Notes under the pieces: model-generated
Databases searched by the model: none
Seen by the model: only the letters and a program-made list of their open reading frames with translations
What the model was told of the DNA's origin: nothing
Position numbers and translations under genes: made by a program
Assembly (NCBI RefSeq): GCF_008727875.1
Contig: NZ_VTWS01000012.1
Span: forward strand, 62,001 to 126,000
DNA: 64,000 nucleotides
Reading direction: 5' to 3'
DNA from: Larkinella humicola
GTDB lineage: Bacteria > Bacteroidota > Bacteroidia > Cytophagales > Spirosomataceae
Part shown: piece by piece, positions 35,960-44,462 of the stretch
Numbering within the stretch: the stretch's first letter is position 1
Layout of the letters: every line of letters begins with the position of its first letter

Positions 35960-37018
35960 ATGAGCACAGACTCCAAACCGATCATCGGCATTACGATGGG
36001 CGATCCGGCGAGTATTGGCCCCGAAATCGCGGTCAAGGCGCTATTGAACCCTGTTATTTACGACATCTGCCGTCCGATTCTGGTGGGTGACGCCCGGGTT
36101 TATGAAGATATTTCTTACCGGTTGAACCTAAAGGCGGTTATTCACCCGGTTGCCTCCGTTCAGGACGCCACGTTCCGGTTGGGAACGATCGATGTCTATG
36201 ACCTGGCGAACGTGGAGCTGGCGAACCTGCGATTCGGCGAAATCTCGGCGATGGCGGGGGAAGCGGCCTTTGCTTCGGTAAAAACCGTGATCGATCTGGC
36301 ACTGGCGGAGGAAATCGACGCGACGGTGACCGGTCCGATCAACAAAAAGTCGATTAACGAAGCCGGGCACCACTTTGCGGGTCATACCGAAATCTACGCC
36401 CACTTTACCCATACGAAGAAATACGGCATGTTGCTGGTCGAAGACAACCTGAAAGTGATTCACGTCTCGACGCACGTGTCGTTGCGGCAGGCCTGCGATC
36501 TGGTCAAAAAAGACCGGATCCTGGAAGTCATCGAACTGCTGCACAACGGGTTGATTTCGCTGGGCGAAACCAACCTGAAACTGGGCGTTGCCGGTCTGAA
36601 CCCCCACGCCGGTGATTCGGGCCTGTTCGGAACGGAGGACGACGAGGAGATTTTGCCCGCCGTTGAGGAAGCCAGACGACGCGGTTTCGACGTGGAAGGG
36701 CCGGTTCCGGCCGACACGCTGTTTTCTAAAGCCGCCACGGGCTATTACGGGGGCGTCGTGGCGATGTACCACGATCAGGGCCACATTCCGTTCAAACTGA
36801 CCGGTTTTCAGTGGAACGCGGCTAAAAAGCAGATGGATAGCGTCAAAGGTGTGAACATTACGATGGGATTGCCCATTATTCGTACCTCGGTGGATCACGG
36901 AACGGCGTTTGAAATTGCCGGAAAGGGCGTGGCGAGTCCGGATGCGATGGTGTTGGCGATTGAGTCGGCGGTGCAACTGGCGAAAAACCGGCGCAAGAAC
37001 TTGCTGCCAGTGGAATAA
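35960..37018 (+). CDS. pdxA2: PdxA2-type 4-phospho-sugar-acid dehydrogenase
   Basis: This 352-residue enzyme is of the PdxA fold. GDPASIGPEI (residues 15-24) and the metal-binding histidines 142 (GHTE), 172 (STHVSL) and 271 (YHDQGH) are intact. Ordinary PdxA oxidises 4-phosphohydroxythreonine in vitamin B6 synthesis. PdxA2 paralogues encoded next to DUF1537 kinases instead oxidise and decarboxylate 4-phospho-D-threonate or 4-phospho-D-erythronate to DHAP and CO2. The next gene is such a kinase, so the PdxA2 role is preferred. A family C palindrome lies upstream and a family A palindrome downstream. Confidence 0.88.
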   Translation: MSTDSKPIIGITMGDPASIGPEIAVKALLNPVIYDICRPILVGDARVYEDISYRLNLKAVIHPVASVQDATFRLGTIDVYDLANVELANLRFGEISAMAGEAAFASVKTVIDLALAEEIDATVTGPINKKSINEAGHHFAGHTEIYAHFTHTKKYGMLLVEDNLKVIHVSTHVSLRQACDLVKKDRILEVIELLHNGLISLGETNLKLGVAGLNPHAGDSGLFGTEDDEEILPAVEEARRRGFDVEGPVPADTLFSKAATGYYGGVVAMYHDQGHIPFKLTGFQWNAAKKQMDSVKGVNITMGLPIIRTSVDHGTAFEIAGKGVASPDAMVLAIESAVQLAKNRRKNLLPVE

Positions 37019-37093
37019 ACGCCCCTAAATCCCCTAAAGGGGACTTTCAAATCCGGATGCTTTAAGTCCCCTTTAGGGGATTTAGGGGCGTTT
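37017..37093. repeat. Inverted repeat, family A copy 4
   Basis: The family arms GCCCCTAAATCCCCTAAAGG and complement surround a loop with ATCCGGAT. The 4 bp outside each family arm (AAAC/GTTT) are also mirrored. The outermost bases overlap the pdxA2 stop codon, and the element ends 15 nt before the kinase start. Confidence 0.9.
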
Positions 37094-37108
37094 GCCTACT
37101 GTAAAACT

Positions 37109-38254
37109 ATGATCGCCGTCATTGCCGATGATTTAACGGGGGCCGCCGAACTGGGTGGAATTGGTCTGGCGTACGGCCTGGAGGTCGAGCTTTCGATGTC
37201 GGTCAATCTGCAATCGAAAGCCGATTTGCTCGTTATTTCTACCGACGCCCGCTCGGTTTCGGAGCCGGAAGCGGTACGGGAAATGACTGAAGTCAGCCGG
37301 GCTTTGCAGGAATTGAAACCGCTACTGATTTATAAAAAGATCGATTCGGTGCTGCGCGGGCATATTCTGGCGGAAACTCGCGCACAGTTGACCGTGCTGG
37401 GTTTGGCGAAGGCGCTGCTCGTTCCGGCCAATCCGGCGCTGGGACGAACGCTGGTTCATGGATGCTATTACGTTGATGGAAAACCGCTCCACCAGACGCA
37501 TTTCGCCCATGATCCGGAATTTCCGGTGACGGATTCCGACGTTCTGAAGCGGTTCAAGATCACGACTGAACCGGTTTTTGTTCGCAATCCTTCGGATGCA
37601 TTACCGAACCGGGGCGTTGTTTTTGGCAACGTTGAAAAATGGACGGATCTACAAGCCTGGGTCGAACGGATTGACCACCAGGTCCTGGCGGGGGGCGGTT
37701 CCGGTTTTTTTACGGCCATTCTGGATTCGCGGTTTCCGCCAAAACGGAAAACCGTAACGCCGGTTGCGCCGGGCAACACCCGCCTGTACGTCTGCGGCAG
37801 TGCGTTTAAAGAGAGCGTGGATTGGGTGAAGAAAGCCGTACATTCCGGGCATTTCGTGCAGTATATGCCCAAAGCACTACTGCAACCCGGCACGTTGGAT
37901 GAATCGAGCCGAACTACGTGGGCAACCGAAGTGGCGACGAGCCTTCAACAGCGAAAGCCGGTTGTGATGGCCATCGACCCCGCCTGGGTAGAGAATTCAT
38001 CGGCAGTTCAGTTGCGAACCGACCTGGCAAAAACCGTCCGGGACGTGCTGAACCGGACGCACATTGACGAACTGATCATCGAGGGCGGTTCCACGGCGTC
38101 GGCGGTTTTGCGGGAAATCGGCATTACGCGGCTGGCCCCGGTTGAGGAACTGGCGACGGGCGTGGTTCGCAGCAAAGCCATTGAAAAAACAGAGTTGCAC
38201 GTTACCGTAAAACCGGGAAGCTATCGCTGGCCCCCGGAATTGGGCCTATTTTAA
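37109..38254 (+). CDS. DUF1537 four-carbon acid sugar kinase (DtnK/DenK type)
   Basis: This 381-residue protein matches the DUF1537 kinase family, which phosphorylates four-carbon sugar acids at O4. The N-terminal sugar-binding half shows VIADDLTGAAELGG (residues 4-17), STDARSVSEPEA and YKKIDSVLRG. The C-terminal nucleotide-binding half shows IEGGSTASAVL (about 333-343). Characterised members are D-threonate, D-erythronate and 3-oxo-tetronate kinases. Pairing with pdxA2 is the known arrangement for D-threonate or D-erythronate use. It follows pdxA2 with only the palindrome between, and precedes a sodium symporter by 16 nt. The exact C4 acid is inferred, with D-threonate favoured for the reasons given in the findings. 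Confidence 0.88.
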   Translation: MIAVIADDLTGAAELGGIGLAYGLEVELSMSVNLQSKADLLVISTDARSVSEPEAVREMTEVSRALQELKPLLIYKKIDSVLRGHILAETRAQLTVLGLAKALLVPANPALGRTLVHGCYYVDGKPLHQTHFAHDPEFPVTDSDVLKRFKITTEPVFVRNPSDALPNRGVVFGNVEKWTDLQAWVERIDHQVLAGGGSGFFTAILDSRFPPKRKTVTPVAPGNTRLYVCGSAFKESVDWVKKAVHSGHFVQYMPKALLQPGTLDESSRTTWATEVATSLQQRKPVVMAIDPAWVENSSAVQLRTDLAKTVRDVLNRTHIDELIIEGGSTASAVLREIGITRLAPVEELATGVVRSKAIEKTELHVTVKPGSYRWPPELGLF

Positions 38255-38270
38255 TAAATTACTGAACCGA

Positions 38271-39860
38271 ATGCCAAATCCGACCCTGAGCCTAATCGAC
38301 TACCTGATCATCAGTGCGGTATTGCTGATCAACCTGTATTTCGGACTTCGGTATGCCCGGAATCAGCGCACGACGGAGACGTATTTTGCCGCCAAAGGCC
38401 GGGTTCCTGCCTGGGCCATTGGCATGTCGTTGCTGGCGACGCTCATCAGCAGCGTGACGTTTCTGGGTTACCCGAGTGAAGGCTTTTCGTCGAACTGGAT
38501 TCTGCTCGTCCAGGGTTTGATGGTGCCCATCGTGTTGCTCGGAACCATCTGGTTCATCGTGCCGCTGTACCGCAAAGTGATCGGCCTCAGCACCTACGAA
38601 TATTTCGAAAAACGCTTTGGTTCCTTTGCCCGGTATTACAGTTCCATCGCCTTTGTTCTCCGGCAGTTTTCATCGATGGGAACGGTTTTTTTTCTGCTGG
38701 CGGTCGCGCTGACCAACATGACCGGCGTTGATACGTTCTACATCATCATCGTCGTCGGGCTGATCATCATTGCCGTCAACCTGCTGGGTGGCATCGAAGC
38801 CGTGATCTGGCTGGATGTGTTTCAGGGCTTTATGCTGTTTGCCAGCGGTATTCTCTGTGTCACTGTCATCCTGTTTTCCGTCAAAGGCGGTTTTTACGAA
38901 GTTATCGAGGTGGCCTCCGCCAATGGTCGAACCGGTTTTGGCCCGTATGATCTGGATCTGACGAAGTTGACGTTTTTTGTCATGGTCATCAACGGTATGT
39001 TCTACGCCATTCAGAAATACGGCACCGACCAAACCGTTGTGCAGCGTTACCTGACGGCCAAAACCGACAAAGCGGCCATCAAAGCGTCGATTCTGGGCAT
39101 CTCGCTCACGGTGCCGGTTTGGGCGCTGTTCATGTTCATCGGAACCGCCCTGTTTGTGTATTATAAACAACAGCCATTGCCCGCGTCCATCCGCCCCGAT
39201 GCGGTTTTTCCGTATTTCATTATGACCCAATTTCCGACGGGCGTGGTCGGTTTCATTCTGGCCGCCATGATTTCAGCCGCTATTTGTAGCCTCAGCGCCG
39301 ATCTGAACGCGCTGGCGGCTGTCGGCTTGGAAGATTTCTACAAAAAATCACGCCCGGCTCGGCCCGATGCCGAATACCTGACCGTTAGCAAAGCCATTGT
39401 GGTGGCTTCGGGCCTGACCGCCATTCTGATCGGTGCCTTCTATCTGCGGGCTGGGAATGAGGGCGTTCTGGGGATTGTCTTCACACTATACGCCATTTTT
39501 TCGGGCGGCATTGTTGGTATTTTTCTGCTGGGGATTTTCAGTGCGCGGGCCAACCGGCAGGGCGTCAACATCGCCATTGTGGTGTGTATTCTGTTCACGG
39601 CGTATGCCTTTCTGACCTCCACCAAAATTGGTTATGGCAACGACAAAACGCTTTTACTCGACTTGGGTCAATACAATTTTACGCACCATAAACTGATGCT
39701 GGGCGTCTACAGTCACCTGGTTGTCATTGGCGTCGGGTACATTGCCAGCCTGTTTTTTCCAAAACCGACCCTGGATAAAAACCTTTTGTACAGCGGCTGG
39801 CGAGATTCGAAAACGGCGACTGTTAACGAGAGGTCAACGGGAAAGACGGTCTTTTTTTGA
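38271..39860 (+). CDS. Sodium:solute symporter (SSS family), acid-sugar operon
   Basis: The 529-residue inner-membrane transporter has about 13 hydrophobic helices. Family marks are GLRYARNQRTTETYFAAKGR near residues 24-43, WAIGMSLLATLISSVTFLGYP (about 45-65) and AAMISAAICSLSADLNALAAVG further on. SSS proteins import sugars, sugar acids or sialic-acid-like compounds with sodium. As the last gene of the dehydrogenase-aldolase-pdxA2-kinase run it most likely brings in the acid that these enzymes use. A second SSS gene lies in the leftward operon (56470-58047); the two differ in sequence, so they probably carry different sugars. Confidence 0.9.
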   Translation: MPNPTLSLIDYLIISAVLLINLYFGLRYARNQRTTETYFAAKGRVPAWAIGMSLLATLISSVTFLGYPSEGFSSNWILLVQGLMVPIVLLGTIWFIVPLYRKVIGLSTYEYFEKRFGSFARYYSSIAFVLRQFSSMGTVFFLLAVALTNMTGVDTFYIIIVVGLIIIAVNLLGGIEAVIWLDVFQGFMLFASGILCVTVILFSVKGGFYEVIEVASANGRTGFGPYDLDLTKLTFFVMVINGMFYAIQKYGTDQTVVQRYLTAKTDKAAIKASILGISLTVPVWALFMFIGTALFVYYKQQPLPASIRPDAVFPYFIMTQFPTGVVGFILAAMISAAICSLSADLNALAAVGLEDFYKKSRPARPDAEYLTVSKAIVVASGLTAILIGAFYLRAGNEGVLGIVFTLYAIFSGGIVGIFLLGIFSARANRQGVNIAIVVCILFTAYAFLTSTKIGYGNDKTLLLDLGQYNFTHHKLMLGVYSHLVVIGVGYIASLFFPKPTLDKNLLYSGWRDSKTATVNERSTGKTVFF

Positions 39861-39945
39861 ACGGTTTAAACCGGGGTGTAGATGGACAAGGGGGCTATAA
39901 TCCCGTAGGGATGACCGATTTTGTAGCGATGGGTTTTAACCTGTC
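39861..39945. repeat. REP-like fragment between symporter and GH127 genes
   Basis: The stretch contains ATCCCGTAGGGATGACCG and GATGGGTTTTAACCTG, wording similar to the TCCCGTAGGGAC hairpin at 53316-53379. The symmetric ACGGTTTAAACCGG lies at its left end. It appears to be a decayed copy. A TAATTTTG (39954-39961) just before the GH127 start fits the -7 consensus but lacks a clear -33 box. Confidence 0.4.
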
Positions 39946-39974
39946 TGTGTTTTTAATTTTGTAATTATAAACCG

Positions 39975-42014
39975 ATGAACTTAACGCGATTTTTTTTAAC
40001 CCAAACGTTTACCGGCTTCGCGGTCGCACTCATTAGCCTCACCGCCCACGCCCAGCCGAACGCGCTGGTCAATACGGCACAGAGCCGGTTTGTGCGCTTG
40101 CAGGGCGTCAACCTGAACGAAGTGAGCTGGACAACGGGCTTCTGGGCCGACCGCTTTCAGGTGTGCCGCGACGCGATGGTGCCACAACTCTGGAAAACCT
40201 ATACCGATCCGAACCTGAGTCATTCCTACGAGAACTTCAAAATAGCCGCCGGACTGGCGTCGGGGAATTTTAAGGGGCCGTCGTTTCACGATGGGGATTT
40301 CTACAAAACACTGGAGTCGCTGGCCGGGATGTACGCGATGACCAGGGACAAAAAGCTCGATGCGTTGATGGATGAGGCCATTGCGGTCATCGGCACGGCG
40401 CAAACAGCCGATGGGTATATTTACACCAAAGCCATCATCCAGCAGAAAAAAAGCGGTGAGAAAAAGATGTTCGATGATAAGCTGAGTTTTGAGGCTTACA
40501 ACTTCGGACACCTGATGACGGCGGCTTGCGTGCATTACCGCGCCACGGGAAAAACCGCCCTGCTCGACATCGCTAAAAAAGCGACGAATTTCCTGATCGG
40601 TTTTTACAACAACGCCAGCCCCGAGCAGGCCCGAAATGCCATTTGTCCGTCTCATTACATGGGCATCATCGAGATGTATCGCACCACCCGCGAACCCGCC
40701 TATCTGGCACTGGCCCAGAAACTCATCGACATTCGGGGCCTGTCGGAAGGAACGGATGACAACTCCGACCGTGTGCCGTTCCGAAAAATGACCAAAGTGA
40801 TCGGTCACGCCGTTCGGGCCAATTACCTCTTTGCCGGAGCCGCCGACGTTTTTGCCGAAACCGGCGACAGCACGCTGTTGTCGACCCTAAATTTGATGTG
40901 GGACGACGTGGTCAACCACAAAATGTACGTCACCGGTGGCTGCGGGGCCTTGTACGACGGCGTGTCGCCCGAAGGCACGGCGTACAAACCCGATACCGTT
41001 CAGAAAGTCCACCAATCCTACGGCAAAGCGTATCAGTTGCCCAACCATTCGGCTCACAACGAGACCTGCGCCAACATCGGCAATCTGCTCTGGAATTACC
41101 GGATGCTGCAAATTACCGGCCAGGCCAAGTACGCCGATGTGATGGAACTGGAATTGTACAACGGCATCCTGTCGGGCATCAGCCTGGACGGCAACACGTT
41201 TTTCTACACCAACCCCTTGAGCGCGTCCGACGATTATCCGTATGCCCTGCGGTGGATGGGTGGCCGCCAGCGGTACATCAGTAAGTCGAACTGTTGCCCG
41301 CCCAATACCGTGCGGACGCTGGCCGAAGTGAGCAGCTATGCGTATAGCGTGTCGGATAAAGGATTGTGGCTGAATCTGTTCGGGGCCAATCAACTGGCAA
41401 CGACGCTGAAAGATGGCTCGGCGATTCGGCTGACGCAGGAAACCGCGTATCCGTGGGACGGCCTGATCAAACTCCGGTTGCAACAGGCTCCGGCGAAACC
41501 GTTTTCGGTCTTTGTCCGCATTCCGGGCTGGTGTCAGGGCGCGACGATCAGGGTGAATGGCGTGGCGGTTTCGGCCGTGATCCGATCCGGCGAATACGCC
41601 GAACTGAACCGGAGCTGGAAAGCGGGCGACAAGGTCGAAATCAGCCTGCCGATGCCGGTGAAACTGCTGGAAGCGAACCCACTGGTGGAGGAAACCCGCA
41701 ATCAGGTGGCCGTGAAACGCGGGCCAGTGGTGTATTGCCTGGAATCGGTCGATAATCCGGGTACCAAACTGACTACGCTGGCTCTTTCCGCTAAAAACGA
41801 CTTAAAACCGAAGCTGATGACCCTTGAAAACACCGAACTGATGGCGTTGGAAGGTACGGCGCAACAGACGGAAAACCGGTCCTGGACGAACCAGTTATAC
41901 CGGGAAGTGTCGGAAAAAGCACCGGTTGCCAAAACCATTCGCCTGATTCCGTATTATGCCTGGAGCAACCGGGGCCGTTCCGAAATGGCCGTCTGGATTC
42001 CGTTGATTCGGTAG
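39975..42014 (+). CDS. Secreted GH127 beta-L-arabinofuranosidase
   Basis: The 679-residue enzyme has a signal peptide (about residues 1-27, ending AHAQ) and an (alpha/alpha)6 barrel. The zinc and nucleophile residues of GH127 are all present: HNETCA gives Glu363 and Cys365, and SNCCPPN gives Cys440 and Cys441. Other family marks are EAYNFGHLM, VTGGCGALYDGVSPEG and FVRIPGWC in the C-terminal beta domain. GH127 enzymes remove terminal beta-L-arabinofuranose; one RG-II member removes aceric acid. It directly follows the acid-sugar operon. Beta-L-arabinofuranose is the cap on Dha in RG-II side chain D, which fits the Dha proposal. Confidence in the family is high; the natural substrate is inferred. 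Confidence 0.9.
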   Translation: MNLTRFFLTQTFTGFAVALISLTAHAQPNALVNTAQSRFVRLQGVNLNEVSWTTGFWADRFQVCRDAMVPQLWKTYTDPNLSHSYENFKIAAGLASGNFKGPSFHDGDFYKTLESLAGMYAMTRDKKLDALMDEAIAVIGTAQTADGYIYTKAIIQQKKSGEKKMFDDKLSFEAYNFGHLMTAACVHYRATGKTALLDIAKKATNFLIGFYNNASPEQARNAICPSHYMGIIEMYRTTREPAYLALAQKLIDIRGLSEGTDDNSDRVPFRKMTKVIGHAVRANYLFAGAADVFAETGDSTLLSTLNLMWDDVVNHKMYVTGGCGALYDGVSPEGTAYKPDTVQKVHQSYGKAYQLPNHSAHNETCANIGNLLWNYRMLQITGQAKYADVMELELYNGILSGISLDGNTFFYTNPLSASDDYPYALRWMGGRQRYISKSNCCPPNTVRTLAEVSSYAYSVSDKGLWLNLFGANQLATTLKDGSAIRLTQETAYPWDGLIKLRLQQAPAKPFSVFVRIPGWCQGATIRVNGVAVSAVIRSGEYAELNRSWKAGDKVEISLPMPVKLLEANPLVEETRNQVAVKRGPVVYCLESVDNPGTKLTTLALSAKNDLKPKLMTLENTELMALEGTAQQTENRSWTNQLYREVSEKAPVAKTIRLIPYYAWSNRGRSEMAVWIPLIR

Positions 42015-42016
42015 GG

Positions 42017-44371
42017 TTAGTTCAGCAAATTCACCACATCGCCCCGGCGCGATTCCGGCGTTACGATCAACGATTCCAGTCTCCCATTTTTCAAAACCGC
42101 TTCGACCGTTGTGTTATACGGCGCGTGCAGTTTAACGTGAACTTCCCAGGTTTTGGGCCAGGCCGGAAACAGGTAGATTTTCCGGCCGTCGGCTTGCAGC
42201 AGCATTTCCTGAAGGCCAATCATCCCCGAACCGCCCCAGTTGTGGTCGGGCGTCCAGTCGAAGCCGGGACCCCAGAAGGCCGGAAACCGCCGACCGGAGT
42301 TGGCTAATTTCAGGAGCGTGAGCCGGGCGGCTTCGTCGGTCAGACCCAGCCGGGCGGCAAAAATATTGTCCTGCTTCCAGCCCACAGCACTGCGAAATTT
42401 CAGGGCGTCTTGGTCGTAGCGGTAGGTGTTAATGGCTGTATCCAGACCCGGTTTCCCAATCCCGTAGATTCCCCACGGAAAAACCGGGTAGAGTTGGGGC
42501 GTTTCGACGTTGTTGATTCGCTCCCACAATTTGGCAGGCGCAATCGTCGGGTGGCCGTCAAATTCCCGGAAACTAATCGGTGGAATCCGGTCGAGCATCT
42601 GCTTCCAGATCGTCCTTTTTTCGGCGGTCAAATACTCCCCCGGCAATTCCAGCAGGCGCGTCAAAACCGTTCGCAAGGCCGAAACGGTCGAGGTGGCATT
42701 GTACGCCATTTTGTAGGTTTCGGCGGCTGATCCCGGATACAGCACCAGCTTGTTTTCGCCGTCGAACGCCTTGCTGCCCCGGCGTTTCGCCAGATACGGG
42801 TAGTGTTCGTTGAAGAACGTCAGGCAACTTTCGATGAAGGGAATGTCACCCGTAATGTCCTTTCCGGCGTAGCGTTCGGTTTCCAGTATCATCAGGCAAA
42901 ACTCCAGAACCGTGTCCCACTCATACTCCAGCCAGGCGTTGTATTCCATGCCTTTATCGTAGCCAGCGGGCCGTTTCCAGCCGTACTCGGCGGAGTTGGG
43001 CAGACCGAAATTTTCAATCTGTTCCGTAAAGCTTGCGCCTTTGTGCTGCCAGTAAACGGCGGTTCGCAACTCGGCGGTTTTCAGCAGGTTCCGGTAAAAA
43101 TCAAACTGCGGTTTCATCAAGTCACAGTCGCCACTTTTCAGCATCGGCCAGTATACCAGCCGCTGGTTTTGCGCCGTGTGAATACCGCCCCCCCAATTGC
43201 GGAAGTCGGGCGTAAAGGCCATCGTGGAGTCGGTAAGTGCAGGGTCGAAGGTGAACAGTCCGCCGTTGAATTTGGTCGGGTATTTTCCGAACGCATTGCA
43301 ACCCAACATATACCGGAACAGTTGGTAATTCCGGGCGACCTGCCATTCGGGCGAATCAACCGGGGCATTCAGGTAAATGTAACTTTTTTGCCAGTAGTCA
43401 TTCCACCAGTTTTCAGTCCGGCGTTGGGCGGTTTTTGCCGAGGCCGCAGCTTCTTTTATTCCAGCCTCAAGACCCTGGCGCCAGTCTGCCATGCTGACGG
43501 CTTGATCCGTATGCAGGTGCAGTACCAGTTCGTGTTGGCGGGAAGCGGTTTGACTCACCAGTTTCCAGCCCTGAAAATCCGTAGCGAGGTACTTGCCCCG
43601 GTAGGTTCCGGCGGGTTTTAAGCGTTTTCCCGAGAAGTGCCCGCCGAAAGTCAGGTTCGTCAATGGGTTAAATAATTGATTTTTAACGCTGTCCAGCCCC
43701 TGTTGCTGCACCGTTACGTCGAACGCCGAACGTTCGGCACCATTTCGATGATAAAATTCGACCGCATCTCCGCTGAATCGCACCGAGTCCTTCAACGTTT
43801 TGACTTCGCCCCGGGGTGCCCATTTGTACGAATTGGCGTTGTTTTCCTTGCCTTTCGTGATGCGATCGGTATACCGCCAGCTTTCGAAAGCCGCTTCGGC
43901 TTTGACCGCCTGGTTACTGGAAACCGCCACGTGAATAACCGGCCGGAACACATCGACCCAAACCGTGATTTTCGCTGACAGCCCGGCTCGGGTGCCGGTG
44001 ATCACCACCTGCCCTTTGTTCAGCAGCAGTTCCTGTTTAAAGGTTGTTCCGGCGTCGAACGGATTGGGGGCCAGTTTCAGGCGAATCCGACCCAGTTTCA
44101 ACACCGTATTGTTGTGGTCGAAGGTCCCGCTTCGGGCCACATAAAAGAGGAGATCACCGTTTTCCACCCAGACATTCAGTCCAATGTCGCCCCCGCCACA
44201 CGGCATCGATTCCGAAGAATTTTTGCTTGGACTAGTCCAGATTGTGTTGTATTGATTTATACCGGTTTGTTGTGCAAATACATTAGTCAATACACTAAAA
44301 GACAGCAGGTTAATTAGTGCTGTGACGGCTAATGGCCGGTTTTTGAAAAGGCAGATTGTTGGCTGATGCAA
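42017..44371 (-). CDS. Secreted (alpha/alpha)6-barrel glycosidase-like protein (DUF5703 N-terminus)
   Basis: The protein is about 784 residues. Residues after the signal peptide (ending NVFAQ) match the DUF5703 start, NTIWTSPSKNSSESMPCGGG and DIGLNVWVENGDLLFYV. This is followed by a beta-sandwich and a helical barrel with FRNWGGGIHTAQNQRLVYWP and GFDWTPDHNWGGSGMIGLQE, and it resembles the GH95/GH65 clan. The catalytic type is unknown. The frame is open up to 44419, but that ATG lies on the probable -7 box (44417-44424), so I prefer a start downstream. A TTG at 44371 gives a good signal peptide, though it remains unproven. It is convergent with the GH127 gene (2-nt gap) and divergent from 44463. 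Confidence 0.75.
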   Translation of the reverse strand: MHQPTICLFKNRPLAVTALINLLSFSVLTNVFAQQTGINQYNTIWTSPSKNSSESMPCGGGDIGLNVWVENGDLLFYVARSGTFDHNNTVLKLGRIRLKLAPNPFDAGTTFKQELLLNKGQVVITGTRAGLSAKITVWVDVFRPVIHVAVSSNQAVKAEAAFESWRYTDRITKGKENNANSYKWAPRGEVKTLKDSVRFSGDAVEFYHRNGAERSAFDVTVQQQGLDSVKNQLFNPLTNLTFGGHFSGKRLKPAGTYRGKYLATDFQGWKLVSQTASRQHELVLHLHTDQAVSMADWRQGLEAGIKEAAASAKTAQRRTENWWNDYWQKSYIYLNAPVDSPEWQVARNYQLFRYMLGCNAFGKYPTKFNGGLFTFDPALTDSTMAFTPDFRNWGGGIHTAQNQRLVYWPMLKSGDCDLMKPQFDFYRNLLKTAELRTAVYWQHKGASFTEQIENFGLPNSAEYGWKRPAGYDKGMEYNAWLEYEWDTVLEFCLMILETERYAGKDITGDIPFIESCLTFFNEHYPYLAKRRGSKAFDGENKLVLYPGSAAETYKMAYNATSTVSALRTVLTRLLELPGEYLTAEKRTIWKQMLDRIPPISFREFDGHPTIAPAKLWERINNVETPQLYPVFPWGIYGIGKPGLDTAINTYRYDQDALKFRSAVGWKQDNIFAARLGLTDEAARLTLLKLANSGRRFPAFWGPGFDWTPDHNWGGSGMIGLQEMLLQADGRKIYLFPAWPKTWEVHVKLHAPYNTTVEAVLKNGRLESLIVTPESRRGDVVNLLN

Positions 44372-44416
44372 AGCTAATATGGTATAATTATGGGAGAAAA
44401 TGGTACAGATACCGAG

Positions 44417-44437
44417 CAAATTTACAGACTATATTTG
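44417..44437. promoter_or_regulatory. Back-to-back -7 promoter boxes for divergent glycosidase genes
   Basis: On the minus strand TAAATTTG (44424-44417) and on the plus strand TATATTTG (44430-44437) both match the Bacteroidota -7 consensus exactly, only 5 bp apart. A GTTG lies 18 nt upstream of the minus box as a weak -33; no good -33 was found for the plus box. Transcripts would start near 44410 (-) and 44444 (+), which supports the internal start codons chosen for both genes. Confidence 0.5.
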
Positions 44438-44462
44438 TGAAGCAACGGGCATAAAACGGCGA

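Noticed and set aside
35960-37018. Annotation of the pdxA gene as vitamin B6 biosynthesis
   Set aside because: No other B6 gene is near, and the adjacent DUF1537 kinase is the known partner of the catabolic PdxA2 type.
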